Assembly: GCF_963678635.1 (NCBI RefSeq)
Contig: NC_087065.1
Span: forward strand, 60,910,754-60,974,753
Source of the DNA: Symsagittifera roscoffensis
Taxonomy: Eukaryota > Xenacoelomorpha > Acoela > Convolutidae
Reading direction: 5' to 3'
Length of the DNA stretch: 64,000 nt
This document shows positions 1 to 12,200 of the stretch, piece after piece (the first letter of the stretch is position 1; every line of letters begins with the position of its first letter). Position numbers and translations under genes: made by a program. The notes under the pieces were generated by a model that saw only the letters and a program-made list of their open reading frames with translations, made no database searches and was not told the origin of the DNA.

Positions 1-27
1 CTACAGCATCAAATTACCAAATTGCTA

Positions 28-45
28 CCCCCCCCCCCCCCCCCC
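28..45. repeat. Poly-C tract
   Basis: Eighteen consecutive C in the intron just upstream of the first visible ATPase exon. It is a simple homopolymer and a likely site of length error. Confidence 0.9.
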
Positions 46-100
46 GAAGCTATAGAGTCGGACAATCAAATCTCTCGTTTCAAATAGTCTTTTTAAACAG

Positions 101-289
101 GAATCAGCATGGGAGATGTTTTTACTGGCGGCCGATGTTGTGACTATCTGCGTGCCACCGCAACTACCCGCCGCTCTCACAGTGGCTGCTGTGTACTCTC
201 AGGCGAGGCTGAAAGCTTCTAGAATATTCTGCACCACTCCTTCCAGAATCAACTTAGCCGGAAGGGTCAACATGGTCTGCTACGATAAG
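101..289 (+). CDS. P5B ATPase exon: M4 segment and start of P domain
   Basis: The acceptor is TTTAAACAG before 101 and the donor is AAG/GTAAAA after 289; there are 63 codons in phase 0. It encodes the fourth membrane segment with VPPQLPAALT, then the conserved stretch up to CYDK. The catalytic Asp is three bases from the end of the exon, so the DKTGT phosphorylation motif is completed only by splicing. The ATG at 116 is internal and not a start. Confidence 0.93.
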
Positions 290-3200
290 GTAAAATCGGC
301 CGCGAAATTTGGTTTTTATGGTTTTGTTGCAAACTAGTTAATTAAACAAGCGAGCTTGTAAGCGTTGTATTATACGGTTAGTCCTTTTCCCATCGCAAGT
401 CGTGCACTGTAGGAATAAGTTTTGCGCAAACTTATCGAAATAAGTGTTGGACACTTTTATACTCATTTGAAGATATTGACTCCCTCCCTGAGCTGAAATT
501 TGAAAAGAATCTTTGTTAAGTTTTGGAGGTTTGACAGGCGGCAAGTTAATTATACACGCTCCAATAATCTTAAGCCTTTTTAACCCAATCAGCGTAGACC
601 ATTGAAAATTAAGATTCATCGCCATCAATTTGTCCATCTCGGTTTAAATTATGACGAAATTTTTAGACAGGAACAATAACAGAAGACGGTATGGATGTCC
701 TTGGAGTACTCGCATACAATGGTGACTCATCTTTACACACATCTGTATCACCTTCAGTTGAGCTGCCACGCCTGATGACGGCAGCTAGCGAGCTCCGAGA
801 TCAGAATTTTGAAGATGTTTTGAAGGGTTTGGCTGTGACTCATTCACTGTCTCTCAAATCAAATTCAAAATCAGGTGACAAAGAAATTGTGGGAGATCCG
901 ATGGAGGTCAAGATGTTTGAGTTCACAGGATGGGTTAGTTATCCGATGATCACTCTCAATGTCTTATATGTTAAATGAAAGTCTTAATGCGCTATGGACG
1001 CAACGCTTAATTGAACACAATGCTTAAGAATTATTGGGAGACAATGTTTAAAAGGACTATCGAGCGTAACGTTTAAAAATCGTTCAGAGCAACCATCAGA
1101 GGAAGTTGAACTGGATCTAGCTTCAAAGCTAGACAGTACCTGATTTTGTTCGAAACTTTGCGTTTAGTGATTCATTTTAGTCTGAAACGAATAAAAAAAA
1201 CTGTAGTCTCCACGCTAAGAAAGAATTTTTTTGCGAACCAATTCGGTCTAGAAAAATAAAATGAAAATTTCAACGTTTCATAGCTTAAAAAGCTTGCATA
1301 GAAAAACTTAAACTTTTCGCGAACTATTCCGTCTATGAAGTAACTTGACTTAATTTAAAGTCTCATAGCTCCAAAGCTTGTTCAAAAAAATTAAACTTTT
1401 CGAGAACCGAATCAGTCTATGGAATCGGTTAAATGGCTCCAATCTTATATATTAAATGAAAGTCTAAATGCGCCATGGACGCAAAGTTTTAACTTTTCTA
1501 TCGAGCACAACGTCTAAGAATCATTCAGAGAAACCATCAGAGGAAGTTGAACGTGATCCAACTTCAAGGCTATACAGTACCTGATTTTGTTCAAAGTTTT
1601 GCCTTTAGAGATTCATTTCAGTCTGAAACGAATGAGCTAAAAACTGTATTTTCCACGCTAAGAAAGAATTTTTTTGTTAACCGATTCGGTCCATAAAATA
1701 AAATGAAATATTTCAACGCTTCATAGCATAAAAGGCTTGCTGAGAAAAACTTAAACTTTTCGTAAACCTATTCAATCTATGAAATAACTTGAATCAATTT
1801 AAAGTTTCATAGCTTCAAAGCTTGTTCGAAAAATTTAAACTTTTTGAGAACCGAATCAGTCTATGGAATCGGTTAAATGGCTTCAATAGAAAAATCTAAA
1901 CGTTTCCCACCGATTCCCTTCATGAATTAATTTGAAATATTTCATGAAATAAGTTTATCGGTTGATTGGCTCCAATAAGAAACCCTAATTTTTCGCTATC
2001 CAATTTCCGTCAGTAAATAACTTGAAATATTTCTTCAAAGTTTCTGAGCTGGAATAGCTTGCTTGTAAACTTACTTATATAAATTTGTTGCCACTCAAAT
2101 AGCTTCATAAATTAACTTCAAAATTTTTGAAATAAGTTCTTTAGCTGGACCAGCTGGTGTAGAAAAACTTTTCATGGACCGATTCGTTCTTTGAAAGCTA
2201 GAAAATTTTAAACAGATTTACTTGTTACTTGATAATCCAGTTAACTTGAACAATTTTTAAGTTTTATAGCTTGAATAGTTTGATAAAAGCAACCGTTTTT
2301 ATTTTGTGAGCCAATTGGTTGGCGGAGACAGGCTTGCTAGTATCTGGTCATTTTCCAGTCCATTCTTGTTGCATGTTTTCATTATGTTTTTAGTCTTTTC
2401 AATTTTGCACGTTTAAAAATAGCCTGTTTTTGGTGCGAACATCATTTTAACGTTGCTACAATTTTTAAACGTTTTTACATTAGTGCAAAAAACATTCAAA
2501 CTTTGCTATATTTAAACGTTGCTAGTGTATTCAAACGTTGCTACTTTTGATGAAAACATCATTTAAACGTTGCTTCAGGCATTAATTGTCAGAGGAGTGA
2601 GCAAAAAAAAAGAAAAAACTGAGTGATAGTTAATCTGACTTTTTTTGGTTAAAATCTAAATTTACTGAGAAACTATTTTTCCATTGATTGCAATATATCG
2701 AAATGACTGACAAAAAGTTTGAAACTAGTTATATTGAAAATGATGTGCCTTGGGGATCAGTTTTAGGACCATTTTGTTTTGGTATATGTTACATAACACA
2801 ATGTGTTACGGATTGCTCCGCATCACTCTTTGCTGCTTGTACTTCATCTATTTTTTTTGACTAAAAGTGAAAAAGTCGAGCTACGTTTTTGGGCGATATT
2901 AAAGCTGTTTATCAACTCATCGAAATCAAAAACGATCCAATTTGGAAAAAAGGACATCAAGTGAAAGTTCTATGACACCCAAAGGTGACGTCATAGAATA
3001 TAATAGTAGTCTCAATTATCATGGAGTTTTAAAAGACAATAAGCTCAATTTTAGAGGTCATATCTTCAAAAAAATTTTTAAAAAAATTAGCTAAATGCAC
3101 CGTTAGTGTGTGTTTTTTTAAAATCTGATATAGTTTTATAAGTTTTATGCAACGCATATAATTAATTTTAGTAAAGTTCTTCTCGCACTGAAAAAAGTGT

Positions 3201-6200
3201 TGCGAACCATATTTTCAAAAGAAAGTTTATGATGAACACAAAATTGATATTTTTTGATTTTTCCCTCAATCAGATTTTTAGAGAAATTTTTGGCCAGCCG
3301 CGACGAAGTCTCCGAACTTTTTGCTAGAATTTTGCTCAATAAGACGTTGTCGTTCATCATGGTCGAATGTTGAAGTTATTTTGTCTTTAAAACTAGCATG
3401 TACACAAAAAATGGCTCTGCTGTTTTTGTTAAACTAACTAAGTGCTATAATACTGAGCATAAAAACAATTCAATCCTTATAAATCGAGCGAAAGTTTCCG
3501 ATATTGACTTTTAAAGTTTTTTGCTAACTTCAAGATGGTATATTTCAGAGACAATCGGAATTTCTAGGAGCTCTTTTTTCTAGTTAATTAAAGGTTTTCA
3601 CAAATCTTTCGTCATTTAAAGGAACCGGCATAGGATGCTACTATATAGGCAAAATCTGCCTGTATAATGCCTTTATCTGCCTAATTTGAAATCGCATCAA
3701 AGTGATTTTTTTTACGCTTAACTAAAAATCTGTTCATAGTGTGATAGACATAAAAATAAATAACATTGACGCAGTTGTCTGGAAAGATGTTACAAATTTG
3801 ACTCTTTCTGATGTCTTTATACTGAATATTGTGAAACATATAGTGCAATTGATTCAACCAAACTTAATATCATTTAGTTTCCGCATGGTATATAAAATAA
3901 TCTGTCAAGAAGATGTCGGTTCGCAGTCATTATGAAGCATCGATTCCGGCTAAACCTAGTTCTGATTTCAGGAGATTCATCAGAGCAAGGAGGGATTGTC
4001 AATGTCTGATCCTGCAGATCCCAAAACGAGTACTGGGCCCAAGTTTGAACATGTGAAGGTTTTTCCATTCGTATCGGAGTTGCAGAGGATGAGTGTTATT
4101 GTGAAGAATGTCTCTGAAGATGAAGATTTGTTGAGTCTAAATTGCAAAGGTTCACCTGAGGTCATTGGAAGTCTGTGCAATGTCAGTACTGGTAAGCTCG
4201 GTGAAGTTTCTTGAAGTTTTAAATGGCCATATATCAAATTTTTTAAGGGTGGTTTTTTGTGGCCATTTGAAAAACTATAGGCTACAAAAGAAAATTATAC
4301 GTAGGCTGTAAAGACCTTTTTTTTCTTAAATATGATTTTGTACAGGCTAAGCACTCGCTCAATGATAAAAACTCTCTTTATGTTCAGAAAAAAAGTATAA
4401 GAACTTTCAATTAACTGATATTCAAAATTCAATTCATTCGATACAGTGTAGAAAATACATAGCAGCATAACCATCCACTCTATTAGGATAGCTATAACAG
4501 TCGATTCAGCCTAACAAGTAGCGACCTTCTGGGATTACTATCGCATTTAAGCAATGAAAAAACGTGATATAATAAAAATCAGAAAAACATGTCAATCAGC
4601 TGAAAAATTATAATAGTATAATTGTTTTTGAGCAGAAAAAAAACATTGAAAATTGGTCATCTGAAAACATTGTAAGTTCATCAGGTAAAAGTTTGATGTT
4701 TTTCAAGAAATTGAAGCTTTTGACTGTTTTGCATGAAAGGGAATTTGCCATAACTTTTGTTTTACTACGGCTAAATGGAATCAGATGATTTGAACTAAAC
4801 GGCATATTTCTCCGACTGCTAGTACTACTGACACTTAAAGAATCAATACGTGAAGTTGTTTTAAATATTGAAAAAAAAATTGTTTCTTTGAAAAGTTGGG
4901 AAAAATAGATTTCATGAACTATTTCGATTCCGAGTTTTTTCTAAAATTTTAAGTTATTTGTTCAAACTTATGTTCGAACAAAATAGTTCCAAAAATTCTT
5001 TTCTGGCTGATATAAATTTTTTCCAGATTTGTTTCAGTTGTTCTACCATAAACATGAGACATTATAGGCATTACATTGGCATGTGTAACTAGTTCTTGAA
5101 TAAATATGCTGGCGTTGTACATAATGCCCTTGAATCTGGCTAATTTTTTGCATACAGTATATATGTGATCTGTAAATGTAAATAATGGTGAAATAAAACA
5201 TTCAAATTTTTGAAACATTTAGTAAAACTGATTTTTTTCACCTGCAATAGAAATTGTTCAACTAAACAGGGTAAAATAATATAAATTTTTTGCACTTTTC
5301 TACTTTTTTTTAACCTGCAAAAAGACTCAATTCAGATTTAGCAACAATTTTTTTCTTTTTTGACTAATATCATTGATATAAAGCAAGAAAACAGAGTCTC
5401 AGGATTTGAGCCTTGTTTCTCTCCAAATGCATTTTGTGTTTACTGCAGTTTCCCATTGACTTTTCAACATATTGCTGTCTATTCGTTTAATAACTTAAAG
5501 TTTGCTTATAAATGAATTGATTGCTTAACTGTATCAAATGCTTTTCGTAAGTCTATAAAAAGTGCTTTTTCGCATAAACTCCGTGACGCGTAATTTTGCA
5601 TGGATACATGAATGGTTTTCACGGAAAGCAAACTGCTCTGGTACTATAGTTATGCTTTTTTGAAGGACAACGCTCGCGTATGAATTTTTTTCTAATAATT
5701 TGCTAAAAACTAATTAAATTAATAAATTGATGAATGGTATGGTTGTTTTTGCTTCCTTCTTTAAAAATAGCTATAACTTTAATTTTACCAGGAAGTGGGA
5801 AATTTGACTTGGCTCTTTATTTTTTTCCCAAGAAAACAGATGACTGGTGCACACAACCCTATCATTTTTCTTGATAGAACACCATGACTTGTTTTTGAAG
5901 TTTTTGGCTCTAACGAAGCAATAATTTTGTTGACTTCATCTCCATTTTGTTTTTAAAATCACATAATTTGAAGTAGTTATCTCCAAATGTTCTATAGCAG
6001 CTAGAAACAGGATGTGATATGATTTTATCTATGTTCACAAAAAAAACTCTTCAGTGATTTTGGTTCAATCTCGTTCTGAGATGCCGTCTGCTTTCCGAAA
6101 TTTTTGAAGACTTGGAAAGTTTGGCGAAAAAATTATTACAACATGTCCACCTTTTATCGTGGTAATTTCGTTAAGCCGTCCTAACTTTTAATTTAACCTG

Positions 6201-9200
6201 AAATTGCGAAAGCAATCATTAATTTTCTGTGAAGGTTTTTTCAGCATTTTGGCATGTATAAGATCTATATATAGATCTTGTTATGATCTTATCAAGAACT
6301 TATTAAGACTTTATTTTTGATCTTTTTATATAAAAACCGGTTAAAAAGTTCGAAACAGGTTTTAGTCAAGTTCGTTAACATACTGGTTTTTCCAGCTCGT
6401 AATTGTCGTTTAACAGCCTGTCATTTTCTCCACTTTGCTTGAATAAAACTTTGAGGAGGGATCGTACAGATTCACCATCGACGAAGTCGATCATTGAAAG
6501 TTTCCATTAGCCATCTATGAACTTTTTAATAGTTTTATCGCAACAGTAAGGCTATGTTCTAGTTTTTATCGGCTCTGTTCTAGTTCCGCGCAATCTGCCA
6601 GCAATTCTCGAAAAATTTGGCAAAAAAGGATTCCGACTACTGGCCTTAGCAAGCAAACCACTACCTGCAAACTCCAATTACACTTCAATGCCTCGCTCTC
6701 AACTGGAAACTGATCTCTGCTTTTTGGGTGTTTTGGTGATGGAAAACAGACTGAAGCCAGACAGCGCAAGTGTGATCAAATACCTGGATGCGGTTGGGAT
6801 CCGACAAGTGATGATTACGGGAGACAATTTGAGTACTGCAGTATCCGTGGCTCAAAAGTGTTCACTGATAAACGAGGAAGCTAAAATTGTCCAAGTGAAA
6901 ATTTCTGATTTGAGTTGCAAGAAAGCTATTCCGTCTGTCGAATTCAAGCTGCTTAGCTCAACTTCAAACAATGACGATGTACTATGGCAGAAGGTTAACA
7001 TTACTTTTCTTGCCTAGTTCTGCAGCACTTAATTTGAGGGTTTTGGACATTTTTTTGGACAAAAAAGGATTTTTTTTTCATTGCGAAGCATTTCATTTCA
7101 AGTTCAGAATTATCAGGGGGTCTCGCGACGTCTGATCAATTCTGATTAATATCATGCAAAAAGCGAGCCAAAGATTTCATGGAACATTCTCCTTGGCTTG
7201 CAGTTGTATTAATTTAATGAAGACTTTTTTCTTGCGTGGAAATAGTTTTTTTTTTAATTTGGAGCTCTTTTTTATGTGGCTCATTTTTAAAAACTTTGCG
7301 TATAAATCTTCCTATGGGGTCCCTTCAGACCTTAGATCTCCCCGCCCCCTTTCCAAAGCTCGGGTGGGAGGGGGTAGTTGTTTTAGGGGCAGGCGTGGGG
7401 TCTAGGAAAAGTGGACTTGTGTTGCGCGGGGAGGGGGGAGGGGGTTCCGGCAATTAAGTTGCGTATAGAATCTCTTGGTTTGTCAGGCTCCGGCTCAAAT
7501 GATGTATTTTGTTTCAGTCTGATGATACAAAGGTCTCGGTTCCATTGGAATACCATTTTGCAATGGACGGCCAAGCCTACCACGTTTTGTACACACACTA
7601 TCCTGATCTGCTGAATCAGATTCTGCTAAGAGGTACTGTGTTCGCGAGGATGAAGCCAACGCAAAAGAGTTCTCTCGTGCAATTACTCGCTAAACTCGGA
7701 TTCACGACTTGTATGTGCGGCGATGGGTCTAACGACTGCGGCGCTCTACGGAATGCAGACGTCGGCATTTCGCTCTCGGAAGCCGAGGCGTCGATTGCCG
7801 CCCCGTTTACTAGTAATTACCAGAGTCTGCAATGTGTGCCGGCTGTTATCAAAGAGGGGCGCTGTTCTCTAGCGACTTCGTTTTCTCTCGTCAAATTCAT
7901 GGTGCTCTACAGTATGATTCAGTTCACGTCTGTTGTAATGCTTTACTCGGTTAGCAAAAATTCATAGCAATAAGCAATTGATTGCAATTTTTGAACATAC
8001 AAAAATGTATGCAGGCCATTGCTTGCCTTCTCTGATTAATATGTGTGCCTTTCTCTGAAGTAATCAAGTATCAAAGCAAGTGTGTTTTATGTTTATTGTT
8101 AATTGTACTTGATATGGATGAAAAGTATGTAACTAGTGTGATGTATTTAAGATAGGAACATCATTTGAGTATTTTTGACGGAAGACTCACTTAAGTTGTC
8201 ACCACTGGGAACGATCCAAGATTGGTTTGATATTTCAGGCCAAGTCCAACCTCACTGATATGCAGTATCTCTACTGTGACCTGGTGCTGTGCACCTCCCT
8301 CGCCCTCGTGGTGTCCCGAAGTGGCCCCAGCAATCACTTGGCCTCCCGCAGGCCTCCTCAGTCTCTAGTCACACTTCCCAATTTAGTCACCATGTTCTTG
8401 CATGTTTTTCTCATTGTATCCGTGCAGTTTGCATCTTTCTTCATCATCAGAAGTTTTGCGTGGTAAGTGTTAACTAATCAAATTTTTGTCCGGAAAACTA
8501 ATTTGGCGTTTCAGTACAAAGCCTGCAACAACATTCTGATTTTACCGGAAGTCCAATCTCCTTGCAATACAAAACTATAAACTTGACCGCGATGTAAAAA
8601 TCCTCCCACACTTCATTAAGATCTGTGCTTAGAAGAACATCATTTTCAGCGACCGTATAACAATACAGTTTTGAAATTCATTGTTGTAAATCTGTTCTGC
8701 GATGACATTGATATTTTCTAGGTACTACCCTGCTCTTCACGCGTCGACGAATAAGGAGTTAGGTCTACAGGAGGAGTGCTTCGAAAATACTTCACTTTTT
8801 GTCGTGTCCATCTTCCAGTACCTCATCGTCGCCGGAATCCTCAGTCGGGGACCCCCACACAGAGCACACATTCTGTCCAACTGTGAGAATGACCCCATCT
8901 AAACTACCATTTCACTCCCGACAAGTTTTTTTGGACATCATTATTACTCAATAGAATTGTGGTGTGATAATACACAGCTACTTTTTCCCTAACCTGAATC
9001 GAAAATATTGGTGTTACTTTTAGTGATACTTTAGAGGCAGGAGGCCGAGTTGACTATTCAACCACTTGTGCGTTGACATTTAATTATTAGCAAATTATTA
9101 CATTTGATGCGTTTTTAATTCATCAAATGAACCGAAGAATGGTAATTGCTTCTTACAACAGTACAATAATTAAAACTGATTTTCAAACTTTTCCAACTCA

Positions 9201-12200
9201 TAATATTTCGCGAAATTTTTGAAATACGTATTTCATACGCTTTTTGGCTATACGTTTTTCACTTTTTACATGCATTCCAACTTATTACTGGCAAAATATC
9301 TGTTTTTGTGCACTTTGTAGCTTCCTTTTTGGCTCCCGATGACCGTCTTTGGCACAATTGTGTTGGGCATTCAACTCGAAACTTTGAACGTCCGAGAACT
9401 GAGGTTTAATTCCCGTAATTTTTTTTCAGAACTCATCAATTTTTTAAATTTTTTTCTTGATTTTTTTTGAAATTTTACTTCGTTGCATCTTTTTCTTTTG
9501 TGTTTGCAAATGCAGTTTCGCCTGTGTTATAAAAAAAGAAAACTAATTTTGTAAATGTTCTGCAATTCTAACGCGTTTTCTTTCGCTGCACAAGAGTTGG
9601 AAAAGTGTTTTCTGAAAAAATCAATGAACCATCAAAAAAACCGGAATAATATGATTCTGAGGCAAATAATGCTTAGTGATTCAGATTTTTTAAAATTTTT
9701 TTCTTCATAAAACTAGGTTCTGCCTTTGTTATATTGTCGTTTGTCTCTTTAGGGGAATGACTCAAAAGTCTACCGTGGTATTAGCGGTTGAGTTATTGCT
9801 TTGCGAGTTTGCTGAAATTAACGCTGATAATAGTCTTTCTCGACAAATGTTTCTCCAAGTGAATTTGTTTTGGAAACAAATCAAGGCTAAGGTTGAAAAA
9901 TTTTGTATCTATATTTTTTTCTGACATTTAAAAAATGAATTCGTTCATTTTTTAATTGCTTCCTCTCTTTTTTGTTTCGCTAGCTTGCCATGTTACGTTT
10001 GTGATGCATAGCAAATGGTGCGTAGATCCGCGTCGCTTCTGTATACAAGTTTGTTTTTCCAAAAGCCATGTTTTGAAGCATATAAGAAGTCGATGTACGT
10101 GCCGATGTTTCAAAAATCCTTGCCAGGTCAGTAAAATGACTTATTTAATAAATATATATTGCGGATAAAACGTCGATTTATCCTGAACTGGTAAAAGTTT
10201 TTCTTAAATTGCTCGAAGCATGATTTTCCTGTTTTTCTGGGAATTTTTGTTAACTTTTTTGTTTCAGGGGTTTGGTTTTCGATTTTGTGCAGTCAATTTT
10301 TTTGCCATGTGGAAAAAAACCATCTGCATTGTTCAAAGTGCAAATGATGCTGAAAAAGAGGTTGAAAGACTTTTGTATAAATCGTATAGTTTCTTAATTT
10401 TACAGCAGTACGAAAAGTTTATCTAAAAATCCAGTTAATAAAGCTCTAATTGGTAAATTATTTTTGCAATTTAAAGAACTTCTTTGCAAAATTGCCAATT
10501 GTTGATTGTCAATAGTAAAATATGTGAAGTTTCAAATTTTCAAAAATTGAAATTTTTGTCGTTCTATTTTGTTCCTTATTTTTTTCCCTACTCAGACCAA
10601 TCGTTTTTGTCCTTGAAAGGCCCAACGTTTGTTCAGCTTAAACGTTTGTTCAACGTATTTTAGTTTAAAAGAACCTTAGAGATTGTTTCACCTGGGCAAC
10701 TAACACCAGAAGCACCAGTAAAATCGTAAACAAGGCTAGCCGGTTACTGTGCAAGAACCACAAAATGTTCCAACCATAGTCTTAAGAAAATTACGGTTTA
10801 GAAAATTTTTTTTCCAAATTAGTGTAGAGTTTTTTCTGCTTGGTGTGATAAAAGGATCTGACGTAAAAATATAATTTAAACATATTAGACAGTCATAGTA
10901 ATTTAGGGAAATTGCATCGAAATTTATGTAGAAAATTGACTAGAAAAACTAAACAAGTTTTTGCAGAAAATTTTCGAGTTTTTTTGAGGAATTTGTTTCT
11001 CAAAATAAAGCTGAAAAAGTTTCAAAAACTAGTTTTTTTTGTTTAAGATTAAGTCTTAAGGTCTTAAATTAGGCATAATGCAGCTTGTAAGCCTGCTCGC
11101 TTGCTTTATTCGCTCGAGTTAAGACAAAAATTTAAAAATTGCAAACCGGTTTTCTTGACACTGTAAAAACTTTTTGGGAATTTTTCAATGTGGTTCAAAT
11201 CACGACTGAAATGGCTTTAGTATGATATACCACTCAAGTCCGATGAATATTTGCGGTATCAGGGCTCGATCTCAGTTGATATAATTGTCTAAACAAAACT
11301 GACAGCCAAGTGTAATTGGTCAAAAAACTTTCAAAAAATTTCAACTGGTTTATTGTTCATCTTTTCCGTTTCTGTCTAAAGCTTTACTCGTGAGAAATTC
11401 AGATGTATAGAGCCTTCAACCAAAAGACGATTCAAATTTTTAGTTCCTTTCAATGCCTCTTTATATAGGTTTAAACTTGATTTTCCGAGCGGTTTTTTTT
11501 TAAATTTCAAGTTTCGTTTAATTATAAATTCATTTCTGATACTTCTCGAAGATTAGTGAACCAACAACTAAAATTAATGTGGTTTATAGTTCTGCTTTGT
11601 CTGAAAGTGTTTCTAGTTTTAATGAAAAAGTTTTAGTTTGATAGCACTCTCGATCACCCGTAGAGTTCATTTGAAGGGTCTGAAATCATACGTAGCGTTA
11701 GAGTCAACCTGGGACCTATTTTTTGCGAACAAGAAATTTTCTGCTGTTTCGAACTATCGTCCATCTGTTTATATTGTCGGCTTGGTTCACTTAGTACGGA
11801 ATGTTTTTTAGTGTCTGATTGCCATATGTAATGCACCATTGGTGGAGGTAATCGAGTTACAAGATGTATTGCGGAAGTTTATTGCAATTTTGAAAAGTTT
11901 TAAAGGAAGTTTTTCAAATAAAGAAAGTCATTTTTGAATTAATGTAAATTTATTTGCTTTGTCGAATATTATGAATGAAAATTCAACGCATGCGATTTTT
12001 ATGCTAGCGATCATTCTCTTGCAAACAACTGTCTTAACAGAATCACTGAACTGTTTTTTCAAGGCTGCACTTTCGTCTACCAACAGACATAGTATATCAT
12101 CAAATATCATGTCTGCATAGAATAACAACCAATAGCATGTCTGCTTTTCAAATACCTTTACAAGTCGTTATTTTGTTTAAAAGGTGATTTCAATTTTACC

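Noticed and set aside
28-45. Poly-C as a functional element
   Set aside because: A bare homopolymer; more likely polymerase slippage or sequencing noise than a signal.
8883-8902. Stop codon TAA at 8900-8902 as the end of the ATPase
   Set aside because: It lies just past a good GTGAGA donor; the last two membrane helices and tail are found downstream in matching phases.
9956-10426. Short + strand frames in the large ATPase intron
   Set aside because: No family resemblance and no splice sites fitting the ATPase phases; AT-rich chance frames.
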